64,000 nucleotides of DNA from Chloroflexota bacterium (GCA_021414245.1 JAIOOU010000003.1:372001-436000); one strand, 5' to 3'; shown: positions 26,166 to 35,355, counted from the first letter of the stretch. Numbers and translations: made by a program. Notes: generated by a model not told the origin, from the letters alone.

Positions 26166-26624
26166 TCATGCTTTTGAGCCGGAAGTTTTTTCTTCACCGG
26201 TCTTTTCATCATGGGCGCGTTGATGCCATTCGTTGAACATCGGGGGGACGCCATCCCCGCCATGTCTGCCCCAGGGACCGTGCATGTGACCCCCGTGATG
26301 CATCCTGCGGAAGAAGATCATCCGCAGCGCTCCCAGGAAGAGGAACAGGAAGAAGATCGAAAAGCAGATGCCACCAGGGAAGAAACCAAAATGGCGGCCA
26401 TACATCATCGGGTAACCGGGCCCATATCCATGGCCGTACATCATGGGGGGCAGGTTGACTGCCTGTCCATTTTGGGAGGCTTCCGAAATTGCGGTAGCCA
26501 CAGCGGGCGCCTGTGAAATTCCACTGGCTTCCCCGGCCCTGAAAGCCATGAAACCGCCTGCTGCGACCAGCCCGACGAGCAACAGGACTCCGATCACGCG
26601 AAAAACTAAACCGTTGCGAAACAT
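26166..26624 (-). CDS. His/Met/Gly-rich membrane protein
   Basis: 152 residues. An N-terminal helix (residues 8-28) is followed by a Met/Tyr/Gly/His-rich stretch (MMYGHGYGPGYPMMYGRHFG), a second helix (about 84-102) and a His-rich tail (MHHGGHMHGPWGRHGG). Such composition suggests metal binding, for example copper or nickel, but no family was recognised. GGAGGT precedes the start. It lies upstream of the regulator-kinase pair on the same strand and shares an upstream element with the oxidoreductase gene. Confidence 0.7.
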   Translation of the reverse strand: MFRNGLVFRVIGVLLLVGLVAAGGFMAFRAGEASGISQAPAVATAISEASQNGQAVNLPPMMYGHGYGPGYPMMYGRHFGFFPGGICFSIFFLFLFLGALRMIFFRRMHHGGHMHGPWGRHGGDGVPPMFNEWHQRAHDEKTGEEKTSGSKA

Positions 26625-26686
26625 TGTTACCTCCAGTATGTGATTGATTTGGTTTGTTCCTACGCCGCAAATGTATCAATTCTTTG

Positions 26687-26723
26687 TGGAGGAATTATGG
26701 CCGGAACGGTGAGAGATTGTGGA
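26687..26723 (-). promoter_or_regulatory. Shared 37-bp upstream element, copy A
   Basis: This segment matches 27770-27806 at 31 of 37 positions in the same orientation. On the minus strand both contain TCCACAATCTCT and a -10-like word (CATAAT here). It lies 63 bases before the His-rich membrane protein gene. Confidence 0.55.
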
Positions 26724-26741
26724 TATTCCGTAAGCGAAATA

Positions 26742-27722
26742 TCAGAGTCCATTTGCGACCCCGATCACGATTTTGCCCCGTGTATGCCCATTGTCCATGT
26801 GGCGGTGTGCCTGCGCGATCTGGTCAAGCGGATAGCACTTCTCCACGACCGGTCGTAAAGTTCCATCCCCAACCAAATCCCGTAAAAACTCCAGGTCGGG
26901 GGCATTTGTTTTCGACATATGGATTTTGGCGCGTTTATCACCCGTCACGGAAGCGAGCAGCAGTTGAAGGGGGTGATATTTCGGGTATAAAACATGTTCA
27001 GTGATATATACGCCGGTCTTGAGAAGTGCCCCTCTGCTGTTGAAAAACGTCCGCTTGCCGACCGCATCCAGGATGATGTCGTATTTTCTGCCCAGATCGT
27101 TGAAGTCCTGCCTGACATGATCGATCATGTGGTCTGCTCCAAGCTCCTTTACCCATTTGAGATTAGCTGTGCTGCAAACGGCTGTGACTTCGGTCCCGTA
27201 GAATTTGGCCAGCTGCACGGCAAAATGGCCAATCCCGCCCGAAGCACCGTAGATCAAAACCTTTTGGTCCTTCCTGATTTGAGCCACATCTCTTAGGGCT
27301 TGAAGCGCAGTCAGGGCGGCGCACGGCACCGCGGCGGCCTCCTGGAATCCGGTATTTTTTGGCAATAGACTTAATTTATTCTCCCGGGCGAGCACATATT
27401 CTGCATGGGAGCCCAGACAATGTCCGAAAACGGAGTCGCCAGCCTTGAATCCGGTCACATGTTTGCCGACTGTTTCCACCCGGCCCGCAACATCTATTCC
27501 CATGATTTGTATGTCGGGATTGGGTCTTCCAAACCCTCCTCCAGACAACCGGATTGGCAGATATCCTTTTCGATGCAGGTTATCAAATGGGTTAACCGAG
27601 GCGCTGTGTACTTTGATCAGCACTCTGTCTTCATGGCCTTCCCGTCCGATATCCGGCTTTTCGACATCCTCGATCTTCAGGACTTCGGGAGGGCCATATG
27701 ATCTGTAAACGGCGGCTTTCAT
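26742..27722 (-). CDS. Medium-chain (quinone-oxidoreductase-like) NAD(P)H dehydrogenase
   Basis: 326 residues from the ATG at 27722, which follows AAGGAG; the longer frame to 27872 is not needed. The family pattern is clear: N-terminal MKAAVYRSYGPPEVL, substrate-side KVHSASVNPFDN, nucleotide-binding LIYGASGGIGHFAVQLAK, and an ending with RGKIVIGV. No structural zinc Cys cluster is seen, which fits quinone-oxidoreductase-like members. It has its own copy of the 37-bp upstream element, so it may be controlled by the adjacent two-component system. Confidence 0.85.
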   Translation of the reverse strand: MKAAVYRSYGPPEVLKIEDVEKPDIGREGHEDRVLIKVHSASVNPFDNLHRKGYLPIRLSGGGFGRPNPDIQIMGIDVAGRVETVGKHVTGFKAGDSVFGHCLGSHAEYVLARENKLSLLPKNTGFQEAAAVPCAALTALQALRDVAQIRKDQKVLIYGASGGIGHFAVQLAKFYGTEVTAVCSTANLKWVKELGADHMIDHVRQDFNDLGRKYDIILDAVGKRTFFNSRGALLKTGVYITEHVLYPKYHPLQLLLASVTGDKRAKIHMSKTNAPDLEFLRDLVGDGTLRPVVEKCYPLDQIAQAHRHMDNGHTRGKIVIGVANGL

Positions 27723-27769
27723 ATTTTCTTTCTCCTTGAATGATTTTCTCTCAATGTACCGGTCAATTA

Positions 27770-27806
27770 TGGAGGAAATATGGAAGGACCGGCCAGAGAT
27801 TGTGGA
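27770..27806 (-). promoter_or_regulatory. Shared 37-bp upstream element, copy B
   Basis: Copy of the element at 26687-26723, 48 bases before the oxidoreductase start. On the minus strand it is preceded by a near-repeat CTCCAACAGT-CTCCACAATC with about one helical turn spacing, the arrangement typical of OmpR-family sites. Confidence 0.55.
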
Positions 27807-27873
27807 GACTGTTGGAGGTGTATTAACATCCGCTTCTGGAATGAGGTCGCGCGGTTTGCAGATCTCCTGCAAC

Positions 27874-27902
27874 TTTTCATGTCAGTAAGCTTCTGATACA
27901 AT
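27874..27902 (+). promoter_or_regulatory. Candidate promoter of trxB
   Basis: TTTTCA at 27874-27879, a 17-base spacer and TACAAT at 27897-27902. It points to the thioredoxin reductase gene about 90 bases downstream. Confidence 0.4.
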
Positions 27903-27994
27903 CCGGGTCGGTAATAATGGTCCTTAAAGAAGCGTCATGACCTTGATTGAAAAAATGAATTACAGGCGGAAAGCCTAAGGAAGAAGATGAAGCG

Positions 27995-28945
27995 ATGTCC
28001 AACGAGAAGCAGGTAAAAGTATTAATTCTAGGCTCCGGCCCGGCCGGATTGGCGGCGGCTTTGTATGCGGCGCGGGCGGAATTGGAACCGATCGTTCTAA
28101 CAGGCATGCAGCTGGGCGGGCAGGCTGCATTGACCCACGTGATCGAGAATTATCCGGGTTTCCCGACCGGGGTGGGTGGCGCGGAGCTCGGAGAGTTATT
28201 CCAGAAGCAGGCCGAACATTTTGGCGCCAGAGTTGAATTTGACATGGCGCATGAGGTGGACTTGTCCCAGCGGCCGTTCAAGGTCACAACCGACAGCGGT
28301 GAGTACAAGGCTGAGACCTTGATCCTTTCCACAGGCGCAAACCCGACCCATCTCAATGTGCCGGGTGAAGTTGAATTGACCGGGCGCGGTGTATCCTATT
28401 GCGCCACGTGTGACGGCTGGTTCTTCAAGGATAAGAAAGTGGTAATCGTGGGCGGTGGGGACAGTGCCCTCGAAGAGGGTCTCTTCATTACCCGCTACGC
28501 TTCCTCAGTGACCGTGATCCATCGCCGCGACGAACTGCGTGCCAGCCCCGTTTTGCAAAAACGCGCCAAGGAACATCCAAAGATGAACTTCATCTGGGAT
28601 ACCGTGGTGACCGAGGTGGTGGGTACGGACAAGCTCGAAACCTTGAAACTGAAGAATGTCAAAACAGGTGCCGAGTCCACCTTTGATACGGACGGCCTGT
28701 TTATCTTTATCGGTCATATTCCGAACACGCAGATGTTCAAGGGCCAGCTGGCGATGAGTGACCTGGGATATGTTATTGTGAACGATAAAATGGAAACCAA
28801 TGTGGAGGGGGTCTATGCGGCCGGCGAGATCGCCGACCCGCATTTTCGCCAGGTGATCACCTCTGCGGGCATGGGGGCAGCCGCCGCCATTCAGGCGACC
28901 AGATACCTTGAGGCCAGTACTGCTCCTTCCGGGGAAGCAGCCTAA
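27995..28945 (+). CDS. trxB: Thioredoxin reductase
   Basis: 316 residues, cytoplasmic flavoenzyme that reduces thioredoxin with NADPH. The FAD-binding LILGSGPAGLAAALYAAR is at the N-terminus, the redox pair is in SYCATCDGWF, the NADPH loop is VVIVGGGDSALEEG, and the C-terminal FAD contact is GVYAAGEIADPHFRQVITSA. In the NADPH domain HRRDELRAS is the phosphate-binding motif, so NADPH use is expected. Confidence 0.95.
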   Translation: MSNEKQVKVLILGSGPAGLAAALYAARAELEPIVLTGMQLGGQAALTHVIENYPGFPTGVGGAELGELFQKQAEHFGARVEFDMAHEVDLSQRPFKVTTDSGEYKAETLILSTGANPTHLNVPGEVELTGRGVSYCATCDGWFFKDKKVVIVGGGDSALEEGLFITRYASSVTVIHRRDELRASPVLQKRAKEHPKMNFIWDTVVTEVVGTDKLETLKLKNVKTGAESTFDTDGLFIFIGHIPNTQMFKGQLAMSDLGYVIVNDKMETNVEGVYAAGEIADPHFRQVITSAGMGAAAAIQATRYLEASTAPSGEAA

Positions 28946-28965
28946 AGTCAGATCGTGAATCGAAA

Positions 28966-29009
28966 GAAGGACCCCTTTGCCGAATCGGCGAAACGGGGTC
29001 CTTCTTTTT
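28966..29009 (+). terminator. Terminator of trxB
   Basis: GAAGGACCCC pairs with GGGGTCCTTC around an inner TTGCCG/CGGCGAA stem, followed by TTTTT. Confidence 0.88.
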
Positions 29010-29135
29010 GTCCATTCTACCTATATTATGCGCTTAAAGATGTGACATTTTGTACTTTTGGTCTATGGGACTTTCGGCTAAAATAATTAAAAATTTACGG
29101 CGAAAAATACGCCGATCACCATTTGGAGGAACCGC

Positions 29136-30071
29136 ATGAAGAAAATATCAATTGTTGGAGCAGGCAATACCGGTGCAACTGCCGCACATTGGCTTGCCGA
29201 GCGCGAGCTGGCGAACGTAGTTCTGCTGGATGTCGTGGAGGGTATGCCGCAGGGAAAGAGCCTGGACCTGCTGGAGGCCATGCCGATCATCGGCAAGGAC
29301 GCCAAGATCCTGGGTACGAATGATTATGCTGATACCAAAGGTTCCGATATCGTGATCATCACTGCCGGGATTGCCCGCAAGCCCGGCATGAGCCGCGATG
29401 ACCTGCTGAAGACCAATGCGGAGATCGTGGGCAAGGCCGCCACCGAGACCTTGAAGCATTCGCCGAGCGCCTTCTTCATCGTGTTGACCAATCCGCTGGA
29501 TACGATGGCTTATCTCACCATGAAGATGACCAAACTTCCCCGTGAGCGGGTGATTGGTCAGGCCGGCATTCTGGATTCCGCCCGCATGCGCGCCTTCGTT
29601 GCCATGGAAGCCGGAGTAAGCGTTGAAAATGTGGATTGTTATGTATTGGGCGGGCACGGCGATGAAATGGTTCCCCTGACCCGGCACTCCAATATTGCCG
29701 GCATACCGCTGCGCGAATATTTTCCGGCCGACAAACTGGAGGCGATCGTCAATCGCACCCGCAAGGGCGGCGGCGAGATCGTGAATCTGCTCAAGACCGG
29801 CTCCGCCTATTATGCGCCTTCGATGGCCTGTGTGCAAATGGCCGAAGCCATTTTGAAGGACAAGAAGTTGATTGTGCCCTGTGCTACCTATATGAACGGC
29901 GAATACGGATTGAAGGACATGTACTTCGGCGTTCCCGTCATGTTGGGAGCCGGCGGCATGGAAAAGATCATCGAATACAAGTTCGATGCTGAAGAAAAGG
30001 CCATGTTCGAAAAATCGGCCGCGTCTGTAAAAGAGACGCATGAGGCGCTTAAGAGCCTCGTGACATTCTAG
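29136..30071 (+). CDS. mdh: Malate dehydrogenase
   Basis: 311 residues, LDH-like type. It interconverts malate and oxaloacetate with NAD. Visible marks are the Rossmann loop VGAGNTGATAAHWLAE, the substrate loop ITAGIARKPGMSRDDLL (Arg pair), VLTNPLDTMAY, and the catalytic His in GGHGDEMVPL. The acidic residue after the second strand (LLDVVEG) predicts NAD rather than NADP. GGAGG precedes the start. It lies 69 bases before citrate synthase, so the two probably share a transcript. Confidence 0.95.
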   Translation: MKKISIVGAGNTGATAAHWLAERELANVVLLDVVEGMPQGKSLDLLEAMPIIGKDAKILGTNDYADTKGSDIVIITAGIARKPGMSRDDLLKTNAEIVGKAATETLKHSPSAFFIVLTNPLDTMAYLTMKMTKLPRERVIGQAGILDSARMRAFVAMEAGVSVENVDCYVLGGHGDEMVPLTRHSNIAGIPLREYFPADKLEAIVNRTRKGGGEIVNLLKTGSAYYAPSMACVQMAEAILKDKKLIVPCATYMNGEYGLKDMYFGVPVMLGAGGMEKIIEYKFDAEEKAMFEKSAASVKETHEALKSLVTF

Positions 30072-30140
30072 TCTGCTTCAAAGGTCGAAGGTCTGAAAAG
30101 GCTTTCGGCCTTTGTTATGAAAATCGAAAAGGAGCCTCTC

Positions 30141-31457
30141 ATGATCTTGCATGAAAAAATTTCTGCCCAGCTGCCCGCGTGGCGCGAGCGCATTAAGTCT
30201 CTTTCCAAGGAACATGCCGAAGTAAAAGTGGATGAAGTTACCGTGGGTCAGATCGTGGGCGGGATGCGCGACATCAAATCCCTGCTGACCGACGTCTCTT
30301 TTGTGGACCCTGCTCACGGTATTCTGTTCCGCGGCATGCCCATCCCCGAAGTCCTGAAGAAACTCCCCAAAGCCCGCGGCGGCAAGATGCCTCTGGTGGG
30401 GGGGTTCTATTACCTGCTGATGATCGGCGAGCTGCCGACCAAGGAACAGGCCCAGGAAGTGGAAGCCGAGTGGGCAAAGCGGTCCGCGGTGCCTGAGTAT
30501 GTCTACAAGATGCTCAAGACCATGCCCAAAGAGACTCATCCGATGACCCTCTTCTCGCAGGCCGTCCTGGCTTTGCAGAATGGCTCGGTCTTCGCGCATA
30601 AATATCACACTATGAAAAAGGATGTGTATTGGGAAGCCGCGCTGGAAGACAGTTTGGACCTGACCGCGAAACTCCCGATCATCGCGGCTTATATCTATCG
30701 CATGAAATATTTCGGTGAGAGCAAGAAACCCAAATACAACCCGAAACTGGATTACGGGGCAAACTTTGCCCGCATGATGGGTGTTGCCGATAAGAAAGGC
30801 TATGCCGAACTCGCGCGTCTGTACTTCATTTTGCATTCCGATCATGAGTCTGGAAATGTCTCCGCCCACACCATGCACCTCGTCGGATCCGCTCTCTCCG
30901 ACCCGTACCTTTCCTTCTCCGCGGCGCTTAACGGTCTTGCCGGACCTTTACATGGTCTTGCCAATCAGGAATGCCTCGGCTGGCTGTTGGAAGTCCAAAA
31001 GAAGTTTGGCGGTGTGCCCTCCCGCGATGACCTGTACAAATTCGCCTGGGATACCCTCAATGACGGCCATGTGATCCCCGGGTATGGACATGCGGTTCTG
31101 CGCGTTCCCGACCCCCGCTTTACAGCCCAGCTGGATTTTGCAAAGGCGCGTTTCCCGGATGATGAACTGGTCCGCCTTGCGGATATGGTGTTTGATGTGG
31201 TGCCGACTGTTCTCAAGGAACAGGGCAAAGCCAAAAACCCCGCCCCCAATGTGGATGCGATCTCAGGCACCTTGCAGAATTACTATGGAATTCGCAATTA
31301 TGAATTCTATACGGTTCTGTTTGGTGTGGGCCGCGCCTTGGGCGTGACCGCCAACTACGTTTGGGCTCGTGCGCTGGGTCAGCCCCTTGAAAGGCCGAAG
31401 TCTCTCACAACCAGGATGCTCGAGGATGTGGTTGCAAAAGCCGCCAAACCGGCGTAG
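30141..31457 (+). CDS. gltA: Citrate synthase, eukaryote/mitochondrial-like type
   Basis: 438 residues from the ATG at 30141 (GGAG upstream); an ATG 24 bases earlier is less likely. It condenses oxaloacetate with acetyl-CoA. The active-site regions are HSDHESGNVSAHTMHLVGSA (catalytic His), ALNGLAGPLHGLANQE, IPGYGHAVLRVPDPRF, and a late Arg/Asp set near NVDAISGTLQNYYG. The wording of these motifs is closer to mitochondrial citrate synthase than to the usual bacterial type II enzyme. Its neighbour mdh supplies oxaloacetate. Confidence 0.93.
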   Translation: MILHEKISAQLPAWRERIKSLSKEHAEVKVDEVTVGQIVGGMRDIKSLLTDVSFVDPAHGILFRGMPIPEVLKKLPKARGGKMPLVGGFYYLLMIGELPTKEQAQEVEAEWAKRSAVPEYVYKMLKTMPKETHPMTLFSQAVLALQNGSVFAHKYHTMKKDVYWEAALEDSLDLTAKLPIIAAYIYRMKYFGESKKPKYNPKLDYGANFARMMGVADKKGYAELARLYFILHSDHESGNVSAHTMHLVGSALSDPYLSFSAALNGLAGPLHGLANQECLGWLLEVQKKFGGVPSRDDLYKFAWDTLNDGHVIPGYGHAVLRVPDPRFTAQLDFAKARFPDDELVRLADMVFDVVPTVLKEQGKAKNPAPNVDAISGTLQNYYGIRNYEFYTVLFGVGRALGVTANYVWARALGQPLERPKSLTTRMLEDVVAKAAKPA

Positions 31458-31473
31458 GAAATAAAAGACAAAC

Positions 31474-31508
31474 AAAAAGCTCCCGAGGCCTGCTTCGGGA
31501 GCTTTTTT
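31474..31508. terminator. Terminator after citrate synthase
   Basis: AAAAAGCTCCCGAGG pairs with TTCGGGAGCTTTTTT around GCCTG; flanked by A and T runs, so it can act on both strands for the convergent genes. Confidence 0.88.
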
Positions 31509-31518
31509 GATGCAGGGA

Positions 31519-31782
31519 CTATTTTGTTTTCTTGTGGACTTCCTTTTCCACCTCAGGGTTGAACTTCACCAGGCGGACAATGCGTGCCTCGTTCCGTAAA
31601 TACCAGGGTACGATCTGACGGGCATCTTCGGCACTGTCCGCTTCCACAATGGCCCAGCCGGTATGATCGTTGTCCTTGCAGCCCCATTCAAAGTGATGCA
31701 GATACCCGGCAGCGTACAGATCCTGAATGGCTTGGTCGCATTTTTCCACGGCGTGAGGCGACTCGATGATAAAACGTTCCAT
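31519..31782 (-). CDS. Small ferredoxin-like-fold protein of unknown function
   Basis: 87 residues, preceded by AAGGAG. The pattern (short strand, long helix, GWAIVEADSAEDARQIVPWY, then RIVRLVKF) recalls dimeric alpha-beta barrel or YCII-like proteins, but I cannot assign a family. The C-terminal tail is highly charged. It is a single gene between two convergent or tandem neighbours. Confidence 0.6.
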   Translation of the reverse strand: MERFIIESPHAVEKCDQAIQDLYAAGYLHHFEWGCKDNDHTGWAIVEADSAEDARQIVPWYLRNEARIVRLVKFNPEVEKEVHKKTK

Positions 31783-31848
31783 GGTTCACTCCTTGTACCA
31801 GTAAATGTAGATCGATTATAGGACTTTTTATTTAAATTTACAACCGGA

Positions 31849-33909
31849 CTACTCCATGGTCAGCTTGTCGACCAGGAAGGCAAAATCAAGCACATTTTCC
31901 TTCAGGAAGTCATACCGTCCGCTGGCCCCGGCGTGGCCGGCACTAAAGTTGGTTTGCATGAGGACCAGTTCGTCCCCTTTCTTCATGTCCCGCAAGCGTG
32001 CCATGAATTTGGCAGGCTCCCAGTAGGCCACCCTTGGGTCATTGAAGCCGGTGGTGAGCAGCAAATGAGGGTATTCGACCGGCTGGATATTGTCATACGG
32101 GGAATAGGACATCATGTAATCAAACGCCTGTCTGTCTTCGGGATTTCCCCACTGGTCGTATTCCAGGGTGGTAAGCGGGATGCTCGGATCACTCATGCTG
32201 GTGACCACATCCAGGAACGGTACTTTGCAGATCACCACCCTGTATAATTCGGGCCGCATGATCATGCACGCACCGACCAGCAGTCCGCCAGCGGAACCAC
32301 CGATGATGCCGAGTTTTTTGGAGGAGGTGTAGCCTTCCCGGATCAGATGCTCAGCGCAAGCGTTGAAATCCGTGAAACTGTTCTTTTTGTGGAGCAATCT
32401 GCCTTCGTCGTACCAGGCCCGGCCCAGTTCCGATCCGCCGCGGACGTGACCGATCGCAAAGATGAACCCACGATCGATGATGCTGAGCAGGCTGGTGTTG
32501 AAGGACGCGTCACTGGAGGCCCCATAGGCTCCATACCCGTATAGCAGGGCGGGGTTCATGCCATCCCGGTTCAATCCTTTCCTGTAAACAAGGGAGATTG
32601 GGACCCTTTTGCCGTCGGCGGTGTCTGCGTGGATGTACTCGGTAACATATTGCGTCTTATCATAGCCGCTCGGTATCCTGTCCTCCTTTAACAATTCCCA
32701 CTCTCCCGTGTCCATGTGGAAATCGACCGTGGAGTTGGGTGTGATCAGGGAGGAATAGCGCAGTCGCAGCAGGTCGCTTTGAAAGTCCCAGTTCTGTTCG
32801 ATGTAGACTTCATATGTGGGGTCGGGAAAGGTCACATATCGAACTTTGCTCCTTCCATCCGGGCTGCTGATTCTCAGCATCTTTAATCCGTTTTTTCGTT
32901 CATGCAGGACAATATATTTTTCAAAGACATCCATGTGTTCGATCAGCGTATCGGATCGATGAGGAATGACCTCCTGCCAGTTTTCCCCGCCTGGGGCGGA
33001 AACGGGCGCCCTCATGAGTTTGCAGTTTGGCGCGTTTTCGTTGGTGATGATGTAAAAGAAGTTGTCATGATGTGTGGCGTAATATTCAAGACCTTGTTCG
33101 CGAGGCCGCAGGACGTTCAATCCGGCCTGCGGATCATCCGTCGAAATGAACCGGATCTCCTGGGCGAGGGTGTTGTGGTGATAGGTGATGATGAAGCGTT
33201 CGCTGCGCGATTTGAACATGCTCAGGCTGAACGTGTCATCTGTTTCATCAAAGATCAGTGCGTCCTCTGCGGGATCCGCGCCGCAGCGGTGGCGGAACAG
33301 TTTACGGGCCCGGTGAGTTTCATCCAGCAATATATAGTACAGGGTTTGACTGTCATTTGCCCATTCCACTCCCATGCGATAATACACGCTGCCGAAGATG
33401 TGCGGAATTTGTTCGGGATAGAGGGAATGATCCGTCAGGTCCTTAATGTATAACGTGTACACCTCGGCCCCTTCCAGATCCACGGAAAAGGCAAGTTTGC
33501 TGCCGTCCGGGCTGACGGAGAAGGCGCCCACGCTGCAAAAATCGCTGCCTTCGGCGAGTTTATTTTGGTCGAGCAGGATCTCCTCCTGCGCATCCAGGGA
33601 CCCGGCTTTGCGGCAGTAGATCGGATATTGTTTATTTTCCTCCGTGCGGATGTAATAGTAATAGCCCTTGTTTTTCTCGGGGACCGTGCTGTCAGCCTCC
33701 TGCAAGCGGCTTTTCATTTCCTCGAAGAGAGTCTCCTGCAGCGGCTGGGTATGCTTAAGCATCTCATCGAGATACCGGTTTTCCGCCTGCAGATATTGCA
33801 CGACTTCCGGGTTTTCGCGGTCGCGCAGCCAGAAGTACTCGTCGGTGCGGGTCAGTCCGTGCTGGGTGATTAGGTGGGGGCGCTTTGGTGCAACGGGATG
33901 GCTCGTCAT
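31849..33909 (-). CDS. ptrB: Oligopeptidase B-like S9 serine peptidase
   Basis: 686 residues, the usual length. An N-terminal beta-propeller (residues ~60-400) is followed by an alpha/beta hydrolase domain with the catalytic Ser in LGIIGGSAGGLLVGA, Asp in GFNDPRVAYWEP, and His in FSAGHAGASGRYD. The start pattern RTDEYFWLRDRENPEV is typical of oligopeptidase B. It cleaves short peptides, often after basic residues. No signal peptide is visible, so it is probably cytoplasmic. Confidence 0.92.
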   Translation of the reverse strand: MTSHPVAPKRPHLITQHGLTRTDEYFWLRDRENPEVVQYLQAENRYLDEMLKHTQPLQETLFEEMKSRLQEADSTVPEKNKGYYYYIRTEENKQYPIYCRKAGSLDAQEEILLDQNKLAEGSDFCSVGAFSVSPDGSKLAFSVDLEGAEVYTLYIKDLTDHSLYPEQIPHIFGSVYYRMGVEWANDSQTLYYILLDETHRARKLFRHRCGADPAEDALIFDETDDTFSLSMFKSRSERFIITYHHNTLAQEIRFISTDDPQAGLNVLRPREQGLEYYATHHDNFFYIITNENAPNCKLMRAPVSAPGGENWQEVIPHRSDTLIEHMDVFEKYIVLHERKNGLKMLRISSPDGRSKVRYVTFPDPTYEVYIEQNWDFQSDLLRLRYSSLITPNSTVDFHMDTGEWELLKEDRIPSGYDKTQYVTEYIHADTADGKRVPISLVYRKGLNRDGMNPALLYGYGAYGASSDASFNTSLLSIIDRGFIFAIGHVRGGSELGRAWYDEGRLLHKKNSFTDFNACAEHLIREGYTSSKKLGIIGGSAGGLLVGACMIMRPELYRVVICKVPFLDVVTSMSDPSIPLTTLEYDQWGNPEDRQAFDYMMSYSPYDNIQPVEYPHLLLTTGFNDPRVAYWEPAKFMARLRDMKKGDELVLMQTNFSAGHAGASGRYDFLKENVLDFAFLVDKLTME

Positions 33910-33968
33910 GTTTCTCCTCGGTAAATGTGATTGGATCGCTTTAAATAAGGTAAGCGGTTTTCGTTCGA

Positions 33969-34505
33969 TTATTCTTTTGGAAGGGCGGGCAGGTATTTTT
34001 CATGCAGACTGGCCATGTGATGCTCCACGTGGCCGACCAGCATATAGATCAATGCGCGTGCGCTGACGGGATTCCCGCTCGCGCTCCCGACGTGCACGAC
34101 GGCTGTATCGGCCATGCTCCGGATCGCCAGAATGTTCGCGCGGCGCAGGAAACCGAATTCTCCGATCAGATCTGAAAACGGATACCGGTCGAATCCGGCC
34201 TCGCGAACATACTCATCCTGTTCGAATCCTGCCAGCGGGGTCAGGTCGTTGCGCGAAATGCGCAAAAGGCGGTAGGAAAAGACCCGCTCCACATCGTTGA
34301 GATGGCCGACGACCTCCTTAATGGACCATTCCTCCGGTCCGAACTTGAAGCGGGCCTGCAGATCGGTCAACCCCCCAAGTGCAGTGTTGATTTCGTCGAT
34401 TTGCAGGGGCAGGGCAGCCAGGACATCGCCCCGGGAAGTGGCGCGTTGAATATAATCCGCATAAAACGGGGCGTATTCTTCAAGGGCTGGCGCGGTTAGT
34501 TTCAT
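33969..34505 (-). CDS. DinB-like (four-helix, metal-binding) protein
   Basis: 178 residues from the ATG at 34505, which follows GGAG. The DinB/YfiT pattern is seen: FGPEEWSIKEVVGHLNDVERVFSYRL with the first metal His and, near the end, HVEHHMASLHEKYLP with two more. Family members act as thiol-dependent transferases or are uncharacterised damage-inducible proteins. A second DinB-like gene is at 57060-57545. Confidence 0.8.
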   Translation of the reverse strand: MKLTAPALEEYAPFYADYIQRATSRGDVLAALPLQIDEINTALGGLTDLQARFKFGPEEWSIKEVVGHLNDVERVFSYRLLRISRNDLTPLAGFEQDEYVREAGFDRYPFSDLIGEFGFLRRANILAIRSMADTAVVHVGSASGNPVSARALIYMLVGHVEHHMASLHEKYLPALPKE

Positions 34506-34587
34506 GGGTGTCTCCATTTCTGGTTTATGGAAAGGCGCTATGTCATTGCAAATGAACCCCATCGTATCATGGGATCGAGCCTGTCCA

Positions 34588-35355
34588 TTATTGGATCTTC
34601 ATGAGTTTTTGGGAAACGAGCGTGCTTTGTTCGATCTCGGTCATGCGCCCATACAGGATCTCTTCGTTGACTTCAAGGTTGTTGATCAGCTTCAAGGCGG
34701 TCACAATCCCGTTGCCGATCAACTCCTCTTCGATCTCGCCGTATTCAATCTCCAGCACAATATTGTCGGCGCGCATGTCGTTGGCCGAACCTTTGGGGTC
34801 CTGCCATGTTCCGAGGGCCCTGTGTTCGGTGGTGGCTTTCATGAAATTCAGGGCCTCCGATTTCATGCCCGGAACCGTCAGGGTCAATAGTTCCCTTTGG
34901 GTTCGATTGAAATCGACATTCAAACCCGGGTCGCCAAACAGCAGGCCGAAGAGCATGTCCTTGGCGTATTGCAGCAGCTTATTTCCTTCGTCCGTGCGAA
35001 ATGAATCGCCAATGGCGTCCCCGCCTTTGGCGGGCGCATCCCCCTTAAGCAGTTTGTCCGCGACCAGTTTTTCACGGGTAATACCCTTGTAACGGGCAAG
35101 GAACAACTCGAGATTTTTCATGCCCAGGTTCAGCTTTTTCACCCGCGCAACGCGTTCCTCCCGCCTTCTGTTTTCAGCATCCTGGACGTGCTTTCGATCC
35201 ATTTCTTCCAGACTGTGTGCGTCGAGCGTCAGGCGCACGATCTGCTCGATCAACCATTCCCTGTCCTGCGCCGCCAGAATTGCGCGCAGCTTTTCTTCAA
35301 ATTGTGGGACAAATTCGCGGTTGATCTGCCGGACGATCGATTCGATGTTTGACAT
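34588..35355 (-). CDS. Hypothetical protein, helical N-terminus
   Basis: 255 residues, no signal peptide and no membrane helix. The first 100 residues are rich in charged helices (DRKHVQDAENRRREERVARV); the middle has LFGLLFGDPGLNVDFNRTQRE; the C-terminal half has alternating strands (NIVLEIEYGEIEEELIGNG). I do not recognise it. GGAGG precedes the start. Confidence 0.6.
   Translation of the reverse strand: MSNIESIVRQINREFVPQFEEKLRAILAAQDREWLIEQIVRLTLDAHSLEEMDRKHVQDAENRRREERVARVKKLNLGMKNLELFLARYKGITREKLVADKLLKGDAPAKGGDAIGDSFRTDEGNKLLQYAKDMLFGLLFGDPGLNVDFNRTQRELLTLTVPGMKSEALNFMKATTEHRALGTWQDPKGSANDMRADNIVLEIEYGEIEEELIGNGIVTALKLINNLEVNEEILYGRMTEIEQSTLVSQKLMKIQ

Noticed and set aside
29148-30041. 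Minus-strand open frame of 297 codons
   Set aside because: It is antisense to malate dehydrogenase and is His/Gly-rich as expected from an out-of-frame reading.
30078-30878. Minus-strand open frame of 266 codons
   Set aside because: Antisense to citrate synthase; no domain pattern.
34220-34240. tRNA-like word GTTCGAATCC
   Set aside because: It lies inside the DinB-like gene and no cloverleaf can be formed around it.
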